Virus record (IMG/VR): IMGVR_UViG_3300006921_004288
Coordinates: 1 to 53,642 of that record
Source: a virus
DNA: 53,642 nucleotides
Strand: one strand, 5' to 3'
Shown here: positions 8,840 to 17,042 of the stretch, one piece after another
Numbering within the stretch: the first letter of the stretch is position 1
Layout: every line of letters begins with the position of its first letter
Notes under the pieces: model-generated
Told to the model about the DNA's origin: nothing
What the model saw: the letters and a program-made list of their open reading frames with translations, nothing else
The model's database searches: none
Program-made: the position numbers and the translations under genes

Positions 8840-9744
8840 TTATGCCACCGGTATTTCCAATACCACCGGCTTATGATAAAGATGGTAATTTAGATTTAAA
8901 TGCTATAAGAAAATATATTAAATATCTAGAAAAAAATGGAGTAGAGGTTATTATGACTACAGCTGGTACTTCACAATTTAATTTATTAACACTAAATGAT
9001 ATAATTTTATTAAATAAAGTTTGTGCTGAATTTAATGGAAAATCAATATTAGGTATTCCAGCTTTATCAAAAGATGAAGCTTATGAATTTATAATAGAAA
9101 TGAATAAATTAGAACTTAAAAATAGTTCTTTAATGTTGTTATACCCAGATAGATATTATGATGATGAATCTATAGTTGATTATTTTAATTTTTTAGCTGA
9201 TGTATCAAATTATACCTGTTTTATTCATGGTATGTTTATGAGAAAAGGTACTGGTGGAACTTATAACTTCACGGCTGAATTAATAAATAAAATCTCACAA
9301 CATAGTAATATAGTTGGTATGAAAGAAGAGACTAACGACTTTGGTTTGGCTTACAATACTTGTAAAGATATTAACAAGAATGATTTTATTGTTATTGTGG
9401 CTGGAGGAAGTATGAAAAGATTCTTATCTTTACATTCAACAGGTGTACAAACTTTTTTAACTGGGATAGGTAATATACTACCTGAGGTAGATATAGAGTT
9501 CCATAATAAGTTAACAAATGGTGATTTATATGAAGCATACAAAATTGTAAATGAGTTTGAGAATTTATTCTTTGATGTTTTTATGAAGTATGGTTGGCAT
9601 TTAAGTTTAAGGGAAGGTCTTTATTGTGAAAATCACTATGAACCAAATACTAAGCATCCTTTTCCAAGAGCAACTAAAGAAGTTGTAAAAGATATAAAAA
9701 AGATAATAGAAGAAATGAAATTAAAATTAAGTAATAATGAGTAA
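8827..9744 (+). CDS. DapA/N-acetylneuraminate lyase family aldolase
   Basis: A 305-residue class I aldolase of the dihydrodipicolinate synthase/sialate lyase family. These enzymes join pyruvate to an aldehyde, or the reverse, through a lysine Schiff base. The lysine is Lys166 in NIVGMKEETND; the loop TTAGTSQFN corresponds to the family's GTTGE pyruvate site. The usual YNxP tyrosine region reads CFIHGMFMRKG, so the canonical tyrosine is not obvious. ATG codons at 8812, 8827 and 8842 are all in frame. 8827 keeps the first strand (VVMPPV) with the least overlap. Next to KdsA and a CMP-sugar synthetase it may make or break a ulosonic acid; specificity cannot be read. Confidence 0.75.
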   Translation: MDSVVMPPVFPIPPAYDKDGNLDLNAIRKYIKYLEKNGVEVIMTTAGTSQFNLLTLNDIILLNKVCAEFNGKSILGIPALSKDEAYEFIIEMNKLELKNSSLMLLYPDRYYDDESIVDYFNFLADVSNYTCFIHGMFMRKGTGGTYNFTAELINKISQHSNIVGMKEETNDFGLAYNTCKDINKNDFIVIVAGGSMKRFLSLHSTGVQTFLTGIGNILPEVDIEFHNKLTNGDLYEAYKIVNEFENLFFDVFMKYGWHLSLREGLYCENHYEPNTKHPFPRATKEVVKDIKKIIEEMKLKLSNNE

Positions 9745-10486
9745 AACATATATTTTAGGTCCTTGTTCGATAGAAACAGAAGGGTTGTACGATGAGATAG
9801 GGTCATCATTAGTTCCTGTTATGGAAGGTAAAGACTGGATTTATAAGGCCTCGTTTGATAAGGCTAATAGAAGTTCTATAGATGGTAAGAGAGGGCCTGG
9901 TATAGATGAATCTATTGCGATGTTTAAAAACTTTAAAAAGAAGTACCCTAATATTAGGTTAACTACCGACGTTCACGAGGTATGGCAAGTAGAACGTCTA
10001 TCGGAAGTGATAGACATTATTCAAATACCAGCATTTTTGTGTAGGCAAACAGATTTAGTAGTTGAGTGTGCTAAATACTTTCCTGTGGTTAATATTAAAA
10101 AGGGTCAATGGATGAGTCCTCAAAATATGTCCAAAGGGGTGGATAAAATAAAAAACGTCAATCCTGATTGTGAAGCTTGGGTAACTGAAAGAGGCACACA
10201 ATTTGGTTATGGCCAATTAATTGTAGACTTTGCTGCTGTTGATATACTAAACAAGGTGTACGATAAAGTAATCTTGGATTGTACTCATTCTACACAAAGA
10301 CTTAAACCAAATGGAAGAACTGGGGGTAGTGGAGAAATGGCTGTTAAGTATTTTAAAGTGGCAGACACTTTTGGGTATGATGGAGTTTTTGCTGAATGCC
10401 ATCCAAACCCACCTATGGCATATTCAGATGCTGATTGTCAAATACAGTTAGATGACATGATAAATTTATTAAAAGAAGAAAAATGA
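9737..10486 (+). CDS. kdsA: 3-deoxy-8-phosphooctulonate (Kdo-8-P) synthase, metal type
   Basis: The enzyme condenses phosphoenolpyruvate with arabinose-5-phosphate to Kdo-8-phosphate. The family signature KASFDKANRSSI starts near residue 37, followed by KRGPGI, TDVHE and IQIPAFLCRQTDLV. GPCSIE puts a cysteine at residue 10, where non-metal enzymes have asparagine, so this is the metal-dependent class. Other likely ligands lie in DCTHSTQ, FAECHP and YSDADC. At 249 residues it is slightly shorter than the E. coli enzyme (about 284), lacking part of the N-terminal strand. It overlaps the aldolase by 8 bases and the oxygenase by 4. A neuraminate-synthase role is less likely, since the KASFDKANRSS motif is typical of KdsA. 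Confidence 0.88.
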   Translation: MSKTYILGPCSIETEGLYDEIGSSLVPVMEGKDWIYKASFDKANRSSIDGKRGPGIDESIAMFKNFKKKYPNIRLTTDVHEVWQVERLSEVIDIIQIPAFLCRQTDLVVECAKYFPVVNIKKGQWMSPQNMSKGVDKIKNVNPDCEAWVTERGTQFGYGQLIVDFAAVDILNKVYDKVILDCTHSTQRLKPNGRTGGSGEMAVKYFKVADTFGYDGVFAECHPNPPMAYSDADCQIQLDDMINLLKEEK

Positions 10487-11190
10487 ATATAAAATATGAT
10501 TTTGATTTTGCGAACATACGTAAAACACTAGACATTGTTAACACTGTTAAAGAATATGGTATTTGTAGAGTACCTAATTATTTAAATGATGATACAGTGT
10601 CAAAATTAAAAAATGAGGCTTTAGAATTAGTTACAAATGAACCTAGTGATGATTATGAGTTTGGTAAGGCTACTAGGTTACAAAGATTATTTCATGACCA
10701 AAACGGTAGTCTAATTCCAAATCCAAATTTAAAACCAACAATAGGTGAGGTTTTTTCTAATATAGAAATGTCTAAAATATCTGAATTATATATGGGTAAC
10801 CACACACTAAATTCCGATATTTTTATAACTCATGACTATAAACATGATAATGGTTTAGCTAGAAATGGTTTTTTGCATTTTGATAGAATTTATACGTTTA
10901 AGTTTTTTATATACTTAACTGATGTAAATGAAAATTGTGGTCCTTTTTCTGTAGTACCTAAAAGTCATATTAAAGGTAAAGAATTAAGATTGCAAACTAG
11001 GGGTGAATATGAAGAACTTAAAAATAGAATTTTATTAGATTATCCTGACTTAGGCTATACCTCAGATGAGGTAGTACAAGTATTAGGTAATGCAGGTGAT
11101 TTAATAATTTTTGACACTGATTTATTCCATTTAGGTGGTGTGGTAAAAGAAAATAATGAAAGATTAATAATTAGAGGACATACAAGATGA
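10483..11190 (+). CDS. PhyH-like 2-oxoglutarate/Fe(II) oxygenase
   Basis: A 235-residue member of the phytanoyl-CoA dioxygenase-like group. The iron ligands are His132 and Asp134 in FLHFDRIYTFK and a distal His216 in DTDLFHLGG. Arg231 in RLIIRGHTR is placed to bind 2-oxoglutarate. CGPFSVVPKSH between them is typical of the family. Bacterial homologs hydroxylate small molecules, antibiotics and sometimes sugars. Here it sits between Kdo-8-P synthase and the CMP-sugar synthetase, overlapping each by 4 bases, so hydroxylation or oxidation of a sugar intermediate is a fair guess. Confidence 0.8.
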   Translation: MNIKYDFDFANIRKTLDIVNTVKEYGICRVPNYLNDDTVSKLKNEALELVTNEPSDDYEFGKATRLQRLFHDQNGSLIPNPNLKPTIGEVFSNIEMSKISELYMGNHTLNSDIFITHDYKHDNGLARNGFLHFDRIYTFKFFIYLTDVNENCGPFSVVPKSHIKGKELRLQTRGEYEELKNRILLDYPDLGYTSDEVVQVLGNAGDLIIFDTDLFHLGGVVKENNERLIIRGHTR

Positions 11191-11903
11191 AAAATAAAAT
11201 AAAAAAATTATGTATTATACCAGCTAGAGGTGGGTCAAAAAGACTTCTAGGAAAAAATGTAAAAGTACTGGGGGATAAACCATTAATATATCACACTATA
11301 GACACAGCATTAGGTTTATTTGATAAGGTTATTGTAACTTCAGATTCAGAAAATATTTTACAAGTGGTTAAAAATGGGTATAAAAACTATAGTTATGAAA
11401 ATAATACTATATTAGAAATATCTAAAAGACCTAATGAATTAGCAACAGACACATCAAAGGTTATTGATACTGTTGTTTACTATCAACAACAAAATAAAGA
11501 TTTTGAACAGGTTTGGTTATTTTTACCTACCTGCCCTTTAAGAAATAAAAAGGACGTTATAAACGCTCAGAATTTATTATCAAATGATGTCGATTCTGTA
11601 ATATCAATAACAGATTATGATTTCCCACCTAGTTTAGGTTTATTAAAAGGAACTCAAGGTTACTTAGTAGCTTATGACCATTCAGACCCTTGGAGAAGTG
11701 GTAATTCTAGAAGTCAGGACCACCCTATTGTTAATAGACCTAATGGTGCTATATATGGTAGTTGGGTGAGTTCTTTTGAGGTGAATAAGAATTTCTATAA
11801 GGGTAAGGTTTTAGGTTCTTATATGGAAAGGGAACGTTCCATAGACATAGACACGGAATTAGATTTTCAGTTAGCTGAATTAATTTATAAAAATAATAAA
11901 TAA
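11187..11903 (+). CDS. CMP-sugar synthetase (NeuA-like)
   Basis: A 238-residue acylneuraminate cytidylyltransferase-like enzyme that couples CTP to a ulosonic acid. The CTP loop is CIIPARGGSKRLLGKN, residues 9-24, the NeuA form rather than the KdsB form (IPARxxSxRLPGK). DKVIVTSDSE, FLPTCPLRNKKDV and the late DIDTELDFQLAE also match the family. KdsA upstream implies a Kdo-like product, whereas this enzyme and the GT29 protein look sialate-like. The true sugar may be Kdo, a nonulosonate or a variant. The last base is shared with the next gene's ATG. Confidence 0.82.
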   Translation: MKNKIKKLCIIPARGGSKRLLGKNVKVLGDKPLIYHTIDTALGLFDKVIVTSDSENILQVVKNGYKNYSYENNTILEISKRPNELATDTSKVIDTVVYYQQQNKDFEQVWLFLPTCPLRNKKDVINAQNLLSNDVDSVISITDYDFPPSLGLLKGTQGYLVAYDHSDPWRSGNSRSQDHPIVNRPNGAIYGSWVSSFEVNKNFYKGKVLGSYMERERSIDIDTELDFQLAELIYKNNK

Positions 11904-13087
11904 TGTTAAAGAAATTTTTAGATTTAGGTAGACAACCTATAGCAAATGGTTTCTTATACCAGGACCAGATAAAAGATGAGTACTTTTTTAATTTAGGTGT
12001 TGCTTTTGATGAAGAGACTAAATTAGTTACTCAAACAGAGTATGTGGACCCACCATTAATGTTTAATGATGAATATGTCTATAGAGGTTCAATGTCTCAA
12101 ACAATGAGGGAACATTTTGCAGAATTTAGTGACATTTTAGTGGGTGGTGCTTTTGATAGTCCAATACCTAAGATGTTAGAGATTGGTAGTAATGATGGTG
12201 TGTTTCTTAAAAATTGGCCTACTGATTCTACTGTAGCTGTAGAGCCTTGTGGGAACTTTGCTAAAGAGACTACTGATATGGGATACAAAACATATAACAA
12301 ATTTTGGGATGTTAAATTAGCTGAACAAATTATGATGGTTGACGGTAAAAGAGATATAATTTTTGCTGCTAACTGTATTTGTCATATCCCTGATTTGGAT
12401 GAGGCCTTTAAAGCTGTAAATTTATTGTTAAATGATAATGGTGTCTTTATCTTTGAGGACCCTTCATTAGCTGAGGTTATAAATAATAATTCTTATGACC
12501 AAATATATGATGAACATCCTCATGTATTTTCTGTTATAGCTTTAGATAACTTACTTAATAAACAAGGTTTAGAGATAGTGAAAGTAGATAATTTGCCTGT
12601 TCACGGTGGTTCTAATAGAATATATGCTATGAAAAAAGGTGTAGCTTTAATTGACCAATCTGTAGAAGAAAATAAATCTTATGAAAGAGTTTTGGGGTTA
12701 GACGATTTTCAGACTTTTTTAAGATTTGCTAAAAGAGTTGAACAATCTAAAGAAGATTTGGTTAAATTATTAACTAAATGTAAAGAGCAAGGTAAAAAAG
12801 TAATATCTTATGGTGCTAGTTCTAAGTCTACAACAATTTTTAATTATTGTGGTATAGGACCAGAACTATTAAGTTATATAACTGATACCACCCCAGAAAA
12901 ACAGGGTAAATTATCACCTGGTGTTCACATACCAGTTATATCCCCAGAACAGGGATTTAATGAAACAGTAAATTTTGCTTACCTAGGTGCGTGGAATTTT
13001 ATAAAAGAAATAAAAAATAAAGAAAAAGAATTTGTATTAAATGGTGGTAAGTTTATAACTCACGTACCAACAATACAAGTAGTTTAA
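11903..13087 (+). CDS. Deoxysugar C-methyltransferase-like protein
   Basis: A 394-residue protein of the TylC3/NovU-type C-methyltransferase family, which methylates 4-keto sugars on the nucleotide. SAM motif: KMLEIGSNDGVFLKNW. YDEHPHVFS and HGGSNR match the family's YEHxxYYS and HGGSxR motifs. The C-terminal half has GASSKSTTIFNYCG, matching the family's second Rossmann-like domain. The N-terminus (FLDLGRQPIANGF) matches the start of the usual zinc-binding domain, but its four cysteines are absent. The protein therefore seems to have lost the zinc site. It follows the CMP-sugar synthetase directly. Confidence 0.8.
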   Translation: MLKKFLDLGRQPIANGFLYQDQIKDEYFFNLGVAFDEETKLVTQTEYVDPPLMFNDEYVYRGSMSQTMREHFAEFSDILVGGAFDSPIPKMLEIGSNDGVFLKNWPTDSTVAVEPCGNFAKETTDMGYKTYNKFWDVKLAEQIMMVDGKRDIIFAANCICHIPDLDEAFKAVNLLLNDNGVFIFEDPSLAEVINNNSYDQIYDEHPHVFSVIALDNLLNKQGLEIVKVDNLPVHGGSNRIYAMKKGVALIDQSVEENKSYERVLGLDDFQTFLRFAKRVEQSKEDLVKLLTKCKEQGKKVISYGASSKSTTIFNYCGIGPELLSYITDTTPEKQGKLSPGVHIPVISPEQGFNETVNFAYLGAWNFIKEIKNKEKEFVLNGGKFITHVPTIQVV

Positions 13088-13103
13088 TAAATAAAATTTA
13101 AAT

Positions 13104-13511
13104 ATGGATTATTCATTTAAAAATATACAATATCATGAAGATGATAGAGCTCAAAGATACTTAAATGTTTTTGAGGAGTTAGGTCCTGGACAACTTAATG
13201 TTTCTTATGTTAACTCTACAGAACATATAGTAGCTTGGCATAAACACAATATACAAACGGATTACTGGGTATGTGTTAAAGGTTCATTCAAGGTTGGTTT
13301 GGCCACTGAAGATGAGGGCACTGAATTTGTCTACCTATCTGATAGAAACCCACAAGTATTAAAGATACCACCTGGCATATATCATGGTTATAAAGCTATA
13401 GAACCTGGTTCAATATTAATGTACTACTTAACTGAAAAATATAACCCAAAAGATGAGTTTAGAGCTAAGGTTGGTGATTTTGGGGATATTTGGGAGGCTG
13501 AAAATAAATAA
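13104..13511 (+). CDS. RmlC-like cupin (sugar epimerase/isomerase-like)
   Basis: A 135-residue single-domain cupin. AWHKHNIQTDYWVCVKGSFK contains the first cupin motif, and KIPPGIYHGYKA the second. The spacing, together with the YNPKDEFR tail, resembles dTDP-4-dehydrorhamnose 3,5-epimerase-like proteins. These invert carbons of a 4-keto sugar nucleotide. The catalytic His/Asp pair of true RmlC cannot be placed with certainty. It stands 16 bases after the C-methyltransferase and 3 bases before a second cupin, so it probably acts on the same 4-keto sugar. Confidence 0.7.
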   Translation: MDYSFKNIQYHEDDRAQRYLNVFEELGPGQLNVSYVNSTEHIVAWHKHNIQTDYWVCVKGSFKVGLATEDEGTEFVYLSDRNPQVLKIPPGIYHGYKAIEPGSILMYYLTEKYNPKDEFRAKVGDFGDIWEAENK

Positions 13512-13514
13512 CTT

Positions 13515-13931
13515 ATGAAGACAGTCGCTGACGATGTAATTTCTATAAACCTTAGGTCCTTTAATGAGGACAAAGGTAGTTTAATACCAATAGAATCTGG
13601 TATTGATTGTTTAATTGATATAGAAAGAATTTTTTATGTGTACAAGGTACCTAAAGGTGAAATTAGAGGTAAGCACGCTCATATAGAAACAGTACAAGTT
13701 TTAATTTGTTTAAAAGGTGTATGTGAAGTAACTTGTGATGATGGAAAAGATAGGAGAACTTTCACACTTGATGACCCATCAAAAGCCTTGTACTTACCGA
13801 AAGGAATATGGGGAGAACAAAAATACGTTACTGACGACACTCTTTTAATGGTGATGTGTAATACAAAATATGACTATGAAGATTATATTTTTAACTATGA
13901 TAAATTTTTAAAATTTAGGGACGTTGAGTAA
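13515..13931 (+). CDS. WxcM/FdtA-like sugar 3,4-ketoisomerase
   Basis: A 138-residue cupin with the RGKHAHIETVQVLICLKG motif typical of FdtA/QdtA/WxcM enzymes. These move the keto group of dTDP-4-keto-6-deoxyglucose from C4 to C3 before transamination. YLPKGIWGEQKY is the second cupin strand pair. A PLP aminotransferase gene at 18074-19021 could use a 3-keto product. No RmlA or RmlB is in the window, so the substrate would come from the host or from genes outside. It overlaps the next gene by 8 bases. Confidence 0.78.
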   Translation: MKTVADDVISINLRSFNEDKGSLIPIESGIDCLIDIERIFYVYKVPKGEIRGKHAHIETVQVLICLKGVCEVTCDDGKDRRTFTLDDPSKALYLPKGIWGEQKYVTDDTLLMVMCNTKYDYEDYIFNYDKFLKFRDVE

Positions 13932-14829
13932 GAGTGTGTTAATAACTGGTGGTCTAGGCCATATAGGTTCTAAACTTATAAAAGAGTTACCTTTAGAATA
14001 CGACCTTATTGTGGTAGATAATTTACTAACCCAGAGATTTTGTTCTTTGTTTGACATCGGTAGACCTATTAAATTTATGGATAAGTGTATAAGTGATTTG
14101 ACCTTTGATGACTTAGATTCGGTGGACATTGTTATTCACTTAGCTGCTATAACTGATGCTGCTAATAGTTTTAATAACGTTAAACAAACGGAAAACATTA
14201 ATTTCACTCTAACAAGCACTTTTATTGATTTGTGTGATGAAGCTAAATGTAAATTTATTTTCCCATCATCTACAAGTGTTTATGGTGCAGCTGTAGATGT
14301 TGTTCATGAAGATAATGATGATTTTCTTAACCCTCAAAGTCCTTATGCTACAACGAAAATAGGCATAGAAAAAAAATTAAAAAAATATAAAAATAATTAC
14401 CTAATATTAAGATTTGGTACTATATTTGGGCTAAGTGTTGGTATGCGATTTCACACAGCAATAAATAGATTCTGTTACGATGCCTCTTTGGGTAAACCGT
14501 TAAAAGTGTGGAAAGAAAATTATAATCAATATAGACCTTATTTAGGGTTAAATGATGCGATAAATAGTATTTTATTTTTTATTGAGGATGACCATTGGAA
14601 CGCAACATACAATATTTTAAGTGGGAATTATATGTTATCTGACATTGTCGATAATATAAGTTCTTTAGTGGACATTGACATTTCTATGGTCACTACACCA
14701 CTTTTAAATCAATTTTCTTATGAGGTAAGTGATGATAAAATAAGGTCTTTAGGTTGGAAACCTAAGGATGACTTGGTGTTTGAAATAACTAATACATTAA
14801 AACAATTTAAAGATTTATATAATGAATAG
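13924..14829 (+). CDS. NAD-dependent sugar epimerase/dehydratase (SDR)
   Basis: An extended SDR of 301 residues. VLITGGLGHIGSKL binds NAD(P), SSTSVYG supplies the catalytic Ser/Thr, and SPYATTKIG the YxxxK pair. No ATG precedes the Rossmann motif after the overlap with the cupin gene. Translation must start at the TTG 13924 or the GTG 13936. It overlaps the following SDR gene by 8 bases. Such enzymes epimerise, dehydrate or reduce nucleotide sugars; the exact reaction is not readable. Confidence 0.8.
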   Translation: MSKSVLITGGLGHIGSKLIKELPLEYDLIVVDNLLTQRFCSLFDIGRPIKFMDKCISDLTFDDLDSVDIVIHLAAITDAANSFNNVKQTENINFTLTSTFIDLCDEAKCKFIFPSSTSVYGAAVDVVHEDNDDFLNPQSPYATTKIGIEKKLKKYKNNYLILRFGTIFGLSVGMRFHTAINRFCYDASLGKPLKVWKENYNQYRPYLGLNDAINSILFFIEDDHWNATYNILSGNYMLSDIVDNISSLVDIDISMVTTPLLNQFSYEVSDDKIRSLGWKPKDDLVFEITNTLKQFKDLYNE

Positions 14830-15538
14830 AAGAATATTGATATCTGGTGGGGAAGGTAATTTAAATAAACAATTACGTAATTATAATCAAACTGATATAC
14901 TCCATATACCAACCCAATTAGAAATGGATATAACCAAAATAGATGAGGTTGAGCGAGTTATAAAAGAGTTTTCACCAACTCATATTATCCATACAGCTGC
15001 TATAACAAGACCTATGTCAATACATGAACAAAATCCAACTATAAGCATACAAACTAATATAGTGGGTACCGCTAATATAGCTTTAATGTGTTTAAAATAT
15101 AAAATTAAGTTAATTTACACTTCTACTGATTATGTTTATAATGGTGTTAAAGGTGATTATAAAGAAACTGATGGTGTTAACCCATTTACTAGTTATGGGT
15201 GGTCTAAGTTGGGTGGTGAGTGTTCTGTTAAAATGTGTCCAAATCATTTAATACTTAGATTGGCTATGTGTGAAAGACCCTTTCCACACCCAAAAGCTTT
15301 AGTAGATATGGTTAAAAGTCCTATATATGTAGACCAAGTAGCTAATATAATATTAAAACTTATTGATGAAGTAGGTGTGATAAATATAGGGGGTAAAGCT
15401 CAATCAGTTTTTGATTTTGTTAAAAAAGATAACCCTAATATAGATAAAATAACATTGAGCGAAATCGGTGATGTCAGTATGGCCACAAATTGTTCAATGA
15501 ATATAGATAAATTAAAAACTTTGATGACTAATGATTAA
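14822..15538 (+). CDS. RmlD-like sugar-nucleotide reductase (SDR)
   Basis: A 238-residue SDR similar to dTDP-4-dehydrorhamnose reductase. It starts RILISGGEGNLNKQLRNY, with HIIHTAAITRPM and STDYVYNG as in RmlD, and TSYGWSKLGGE for YxxxK. It would reduce a 4-keto deoxysugar to the final product. At 238 residues it is shorter than typical RmlD (about 290-300), losing parts of the C-terminal substrate domain. It overlaps both neighbours by 8 bases. With the two cupins, the C-methyltransferase and the first SDR it forms a deoxysugar sub-cluster. Confidence 0.75.
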   Translation: MNRRILISGGEGNLNKQLRNYNQTDILHIPTQLEMDITKIDEVERVIKEFSPTHIIHTAAITRPMSIHEQNPTISIQTNIVGTANIALMCLKYKIKLIYTSTDYVYNGVKGDYKETDGVNPFTSYGWSKLGGECSVKMCPNHLILRLAMCERPFPHPKALVDMVKSPIYVDQVANIILKLIDEVGVINIGGKAQSVFDFVKKDNPNIDKITLSEIGDVSMATNCSMNIDKLKTLMTND

Positions 15539-16142
15539 AATTAATTTAGGTTGTGGTAATAATCCTTTAAAAGATTATATAAATGTGGATATGGACACCA
15601 TAGAAGATTTAAGAGAAAGGTATCCAGATAAAGAGTTTCCTGACACTACTATTATAAAAAACTGGGACATTTTTAATTTACCTGTTCCAGATAATTCTGT
15701 GGATGAAGTTAGAGCTGATTGTTTATTTGAACATTTGACGTTTAAAGAAGAGAAGAGGGCTTTTCATGAAGTTAAAAGAGTTTTAAAACCTGGGGGTACA
15801 TTTAACTTATCTGTACCGGATTTAGAGCACATAATCAAATCTTGGTTAGAGGCTGAAGATGACTGGAAGGATTGGTATAGGGATGATGATGAAGCTATAT
15901 CACAAAAACACTGGTTTGGAACTTATGAGTATTCCTATAAAAATAGGTGGGGTTATGCTATGGCTGTATTATACGGTAGTCAAAATGGTGATGGTCAACA
16001 TCATAAAAATGGGTATACTATTGGTAAATTAAAGAATATCGCTAAGGTTATGTCTTTTGATGTTGTTTCTTATGAAATATATCCGTGGCATAATGATAAT
16101 GGTGTGTCAAAAATAATAAGATTTATAAGTAAAAAACAATAG
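15531..16142 (+). CDS. Class I SAM-dependent methyltransferase
   Basis: A 203-residue methyltransferase with SAM motif INLGCGNNPLKDYINVD. The Asp of motif II follows, and then a post-I region NLPVPDNSVDEVRADCLFEH and VLKPGGTFNLSVPDLEH. This form is common in polysaccharide loci next to GT2 genes. The target is unknown. It overlaps the SDR by 8 bases and is followed after 2 bases by an oxygenase gene. Confidence 0.78.
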   Translation: MIKINLGCGNNPLKDYINVDMDTIEDLRERYPDKEFPDTTIIKNWDIFNLPVPDNSVDEVRADCLFEHLTFKEEKRAFHEVKRVLKPGGTFNLSVPDLEHIIKSWLEAEDDWKDWYRDDDEAISQKHWFGTYEYSYKNRWGYAMAVLYGSQNGDGQHHKNGYTIGKLKNIAKVMSFDVVSYEIYPWHNDNGVSKIIRFISKKQ

Positions 16143-16144
16143 AT

Positions 16145-17041
16145 ATGAAAATACCAGATTATTCAGATGTGTGGGAAAATTTTATAAAAGATAATTATTT
16201 TCCAACAAGCCTAAGAAATCCAAGAACTTTAGATTTTAAAGAATTTAAAGATATGGTTTACAATAAACCGGAAAAAACAAAACAATTAATTTTAGATATG
16301 TTATCCGGTGATGTACTAGTTTTAAAAAATGCGTTAAGTAGAGAAGAAGCCATCAAAATAAAAAAAGAATTATATGATTATGGTAATGATACACCAGAAC
16401 AAGATTTAAGAGAAGATAGTAAAATACCAAATTATCACATAAAAAATCAATTAAGGTATAAAATTAAAGATGGTTATAATGAATTAGCTCATTCATATTA
16501 TTTTTATCGTTGGAATGAAGATACACTTAAATTATTTAGTCGTATTGATGAGGTGTGGGACACTGTTAAAATTTTTAATGGTTTAGACATTAACGAATAT
16601 AAAAATAATCTTCCTGAAGATAAAATAATAGATAGGGTACAAGTACTTCATTATCCACTAAATAGTGGAGAAATAACATGTCATTGTGATAAAGCGAGAT
16701 GGCAAAAAACAAATATAGGTTTTAATCTAACTGAGATTGGTGAGGATTATGATGTGGGTGGTGCGTATTTTTTAAACTCTGATGATGATGAAGTTCATAT
16801 GGAACCTTATATAGAAATTGGAGATGCTCCTATATTTCTACCTAGCATATTTCATGGTGTTAGAACCCCTAAATCTGATAATCACGATATTGATTGGGGT
16901 GCATCAAGAGGTAGGTGGTTATTATTGGCTCAAACAGTACAATCACAATGTTTAGAGAATAGAGAAAAATCTGTGAGTTTAGAAAATTACAAAAAAGACC
17001 CTACAAAAATTTTAGAAAATTTTAAAAAAGATTATAAATAA
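16145..17041 (+). CDS. Putative 2-oxoglutarate/Fe(II) oxygenase
   Basis: A 298-residue protein whose second half has the jelly-roll ligand pattern. HxD is His180 and Asp182 in EITCHCDKARW, a GGAYFL element follows, the distal His237 is in PSIFHGVRTP, and Arg257 lies in SRGRWLLL. These fit an iron-dependent 2-oxoglutarate dioxygenase. The first 170 residues are helical and lack a known motif. It differs in sequence from the PhyH-like enzyme at 10483-11190, so the island has two independent oxygenases. Substrate unknown. Confidence 0.7.
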   Translation: MKIPDYSDVWENFIKDNYFPTSLRNPRTLDFKEFKDMVYNKPEKTKQLILDMLSGDVLVLKNALSREEAIKIKKELYDYGNDTPEQDLREDSKIPNYHIKNQLRYKIKDGYNELAHSYYFYRWNEDTLKLFSRIDEVWDTVKIFNGLDINEYKNNLPEDKIIDRVQVLHYPLNSGEITCHCDKARWQKTNIGFNLTEIGEDYDVGGAYFLNSDDDEVHMEPYIEIGDAPIFLPSIFHGVRTPKSDNHDIDWGASRGRWLLLAQTVQSQCLENREKSVSLENYKKDPTKILENFKKDYK

Positions 17042-17042
17042 T

